Source: JBDRGC01 sp043818215
Lineage (GTDB): Bacteria; Chloroflexota; Anaerolineae; Anaerolineales; UBA11858
NCBI GenBank assembly: GCA_043818215.1
Contig: JBDRGC010000057.1
Location: 1 to 6,192 of the forward strand
Length of the DNA stretch: 6,192 nt
Reading direction: 5' to 3'
Shown: one piece after another, positions 4,243 through 6,192 of the stretch
Layout of the letters: every line of letters starts with the position of its first letter
Numbering within the stretch: position 1 is the first letter of the stretch
Notes under the pieces: model-generated
Databases searched by the model: none
What the model saw: the letters and a program-made list of their open reading frames with translations, nothing else
What the model was told of the DNA's origin: nothing
Position numbers and translations under genes: made by a program

Positions 4243-6165
4243 ATGAAGAAACTTTTGTACGTTTTGTCTCTGTTGATCATCGCTTCGATGGTCCTTACAG
4301 CATGCGGCACCCCTGCCCCCGATGCGACTGAAGCTCCCGCTGCAACTGAAGCCCCCGCTGTGATCGAAGAACCGGCGGCGGAAGAACCCGCAGCGGAAGA
4401 ACCGGCCGCAGAAGAACCCGCCGCCGAAGAACCCGCCGCCGAAGAGCCAGCCGCGGAAGAAGTTGCTGATCCAAATACTCTACCCCGCGACGAAACCCTG
4501 TATTTCAATGGTCAACAGTGGGGTTCGGTCGTTGGTTGGAATCCATACTCTTCCAACAACAATAATGCCTTGGCTGTCAATCAACAGGACAGCGCTCGCG
4601 TCGTCATGTTCGAAACCCCGTACCTGTACAACATGCTCGATGGCCAGGTATATCCTTTGCTGGCTGATGGTCCCTATACGTGGAATGATGCGCATACCGA
4701 GATCACCTTCAAGCTTAAAGCTGCCGCAAAATGGAGCGATGGCACTCCGGTGACCGCTGATGATGTTGCCTATACTTGGGAATCCAATGTCAAGTACGAA
4801 ACCGGTGCTGGTGTTGGCGCCAAAGATTTCATCGAAACCATCGAAGCGGTGGATGCTCAGACGGTTGTAGTCAAGGCCAAACTAGATGCGGAAGGCAATA
4901 CCGTCAACCCTCTGGAAGTCTCTCATTACCTAAGCACCAACTATGTTATCCAGAAAGCCTGGACCCAAACACTGGAAGCGCGCTCTGCTGATGCGACAGC
5001 TTTCAAAGCAGATACCGCTGAAGACGTCGTTTACTCCGGTCCCTATCACGCATACTTCACTGACGATACGAAGGTTGTCTATGTTCGCGATGACAATTAT
5101 TGGGGCCAGGATGCTTCCATGTGGGGCAAACTGCCTGCTCCGAAGTACCTGTCGCATACCATTTTTAAGGATAATGCCGCCGGTTCAGTTGCTTTGGCAC
5201 AGGGTGAAGTGGATGTCAGCCAGCAGTTTAATTCCAATATTCAAGTTTTGTGGCTCAACTATGGGCTGCCCGTCTCCACCTACCTGCCCGAGGCTCCTTA
5301 TGGCATTGGCGCCAGCCTCCCAACCGCCTTTTACAATCTGAATTCTTATGGGTTGGACCAAATTGCGGTTCGCAAGGCCATCGCCATTGCAGTTGACTAT
5401 CCCACCATCATTGCCAACGCCATGACCAACCAATCGGCTACCTTTGATCAGGTTCCGCGCTCCCTTATGAACCCGACCGCTGGCGAGCAAGCCCTGTATG
5501 ACCACGCTGCTGTTGCGGATCTGCAGTGGGCCGGCAACGATATCGAAGGTGCCAAAGCGCTGCTCGACGAGGCCGGTATTGTCGATTCCGATGGCGATGG
5601 CTATCGCGAATATAACGGTCAAAAGCTTAGCTACATAGCTACCTGCCCTAATGGCTGGTCTGACTGGCAGGCTGCCATGGAAGTCGTGGCCGCTGCTGGA
5701 GCAAAGATCGGCATTGAAATCACGACCAACTACCCTGAATGGGCCGTTTACCAGACCGTTGTCACTGTATCCGATGCGCCCCTTCCCGAAGGTTATGACA
5801 TCTTCATGATGTGGAGTGACGGCGCTGGCCCCACCCAGCCTTGGGGACGTATCCGTCATTTGCTCAGCTCTGAATACGTTGGCATGGCGAGCAACTGGAA
5901 CGGCAACTGGGGTCAGTATAGTAATCCTGACGTCGATGCTTTGATCAAGGCGATTCCCACTGAAACCGACCCTGCCAAGGTGAAAGAATACTACACTGAA
6001 TTGGTTAATATCTACCTGACCGATATTCCCTCCTTCACGCTCATGTACCGTCCTCAATCGTTCCATGCTGTGAACGAAACTGTTTGGACCAACTTCCCGA
6101 GCGCGGATGATGGCACCAGGCCCCCCCCCCCCCCCCCAAAACCGGAATGGCGGTGGTGTTTTTGA
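4243..6165 (+). CDS. ABC transporter substrate-binding lipoprotein, family 5 (SBP_bac_5); 3' end corrupted
   Basis: Residues 1-21 are a lipoprotein signal peptide: MKK, a hydrophobic stretch and the lipobox LTAC with Cys21 as the lipidated residue. A disordered linker follows (ATEAP repeats, then six EEPAA units). The binding domain starts near residue 80. It contains the family 5 signature KWSDGTPVTADDVAYTWE, then GPYHAYF..DDTKVVYVRDDNYWG, VRKAIAIAVDY, and DSDGDGYREYNGQKLSY. It captures ligand outside the membrane and delivers it to an ABC permease, whose genes must lie beyond the window. Family 5 proteins bind peptides, but in thermophiles such as Thermotoga some bind cellobiose, mannan or other oligosaccharides. 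The LacI-type regulator immediately upstream favours a sugar here. About 625 residues look genuine, ending in NFPSADDGT (to 6117). The final 15 residues (RPPPPPPKPEWRWCF) come from a run of 17 C and unrelated bases. The true C-terminus, typically a few dozen residues more, is missing. Confidence 0.9.
   Translation: MKKLLYVLSLLIIASMVLTACGTPAPDATEAPAATEAPAVIEEPAAEEPAAEEPAAEEPAAEEPAAEEPAAEEVADPNTLPRDETLYFNGQQWGSVVGWNPYSSNNNNALAVNQQDSARVVMFETPYLYNMLDGQVYPLLADGPYTWNDAHTEITFKLKAAAKWSDGTPVTADDVAYTWESNVKYETGAGVGAKDFIETIEAVDAQTVVVKAKLDAEGNTVNPLEVSHYLSTNYVIQKAWTQTLEARSADATAFKADTAEDVVYSGPYHAYFTDDTKVVYVRDDNYWGQDASMWGKLPAPKYLSHTIFKDNAAGSVALAQGEVDVSQQFNSNIQVLWLNYGLPVSTYLPEAPYGIGASLPTAFYNLNSYGLDQIAVRKAIAIAVDYPTIIANAMTNQSATFDQVPRSLMNPTAGEQALYDHAAVADLQWAGNDIEGAKALLDEAGIVDSDGDGYREYNGQKLSYIATCPNGWSDWQAAMEVVAAAGAKIGIEITTNYPEWAVYQTVVTVSDAPLPEGYDIFMMWSDGAGPTQPWGRIRHLLSSEYVGMASNWNGNWGQYSNPDVDALIKAIPTETDPAKVKEYYTELVNIYLTDIPSFTLMYRPQSFHAVNETVWTNFPSADDGTRPPPPPPKPEWRWCF
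4366..4455 (+). repeat. Six 15-bp tandem repeats encoding EEPAA in the lipoprotein linker
   Basis: Six consecutive units encode Glu-Glu-Pro-Ala-Ala (residues 42-71). Units 4 and 5 are identical in DNA; the others differ at third codon positions only. The protein pattern is thus conserved while the codons drift, as expected for a selected spacer between the lipid anchor and the binding domain. Copy number may vary between strains by slippage. Confidence 0.85.
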
Positions 6166-6192
6166 GGGGGGGATAAACAGGAGCGTTTTTAT
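6118..6192. other. Low-complexity, probably artefactual end of the window (C17 run)
   Basis: At 6121-6137 there are 17 C in a row. After A-rich and G/T-rich sequence a run of 7 G follows at 6166-6172. The family-like protein sequence stops exactly where this begins. Homopolymers of this kind occur nowhere else in the window. I regard it as a contig-end or read-quality artefact rather than native sequence. Confidence 0.65.

Noticed and set aside
4366..4455. CRISPR-like array
   Set aside because: The 15-bp units are contiguous, have no spacers and are in-frame coding repeats.
4209..4508. Minus-strand frame with AAGSS repeats
   Set aside because: It is the antisense reading of the EEPAA-coding repeats.
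5185..6066. Minus-strand open frame of 293 residues opposite the binding protein
   Set aside because: It is antisense to a well-supported gene, shows no recognisable domain, and its length follows from the codon bias of the real gene.

Overview
The window looks like DNA from a Chloroflexota bacterium, most likely of the Anaerolineae type. The main reasons are a lipoprotein with a Thr/Glu/Ala/Pro-rich linker, a LacI-type regulator with a characteristic N-terminus, and a replication-relaxation-like protein. This is inferred from protein style, not from a database search. The right end (from about 6118) is not credible as native sequence, so the window probably ends at a contig edge.

Positions 1 to about 2085 look like the worn end of an integrative or conjugative element. 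They hold the 3' part of an M23 (LytM-type) peptidase gene. Twelve bases later comes a winged-helix protein of the replication-relaxation type whose C-terminus is displaced by a frameshift. Facing it on the minus strand is a tyrosine recombinase remnant. The remnant has lost its N-terminal half and carries an in-frame TAA between the H-x-x-R box and the catalytic tyrosine.

At about 2083-2097 the recombinase remnant meets, head to head, an HD-domain hydrolase gene on the plus strand that has lost its own 5' end. One junction beheads both genes, which suggests a deletion, a recombination or an assembly join. Between 2628 and 2845 no gene is seen. This gap holds a tRNA 3'-end fragment (minus strand, 2768-2797) and a possible terminator for it, consistent with an old integrase attachment site.

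From 2846 the window holds an intact regulatory and transport unit. It starts with a near-perfect sigma-70 promoter (TTGACT, 17 bp, TATAAT). Just downstream is a perfect 14-bp palindrome, TGGGAGCGCTCCCA, identical to the box bound by the Streptomyces cellobiose repressor CebR. A leader of about 200 nt follows, with crossed inverted repeats, and a second, 12/14 copy of the operator lies just before the ribosome binding site. Next come a complete LacI-family repressor and a family 5 ABC substrate-binding lipoprotein. The simplest reading is an autoregulated operon for uptake of an oligosaccharide, possibly a beta-glucan or cello-oligosaccharide. The permease and ATPase genes would lie beyond the window.

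I found no CRISPR array, no complete RNA gene and no clearly new defence or biosynthetic system. The points most worth a second look are the dual CebR-like operators, the crossed inverted repeats in the leader, and the cluster of broken mobile-element genes beside a tRNA fragment.
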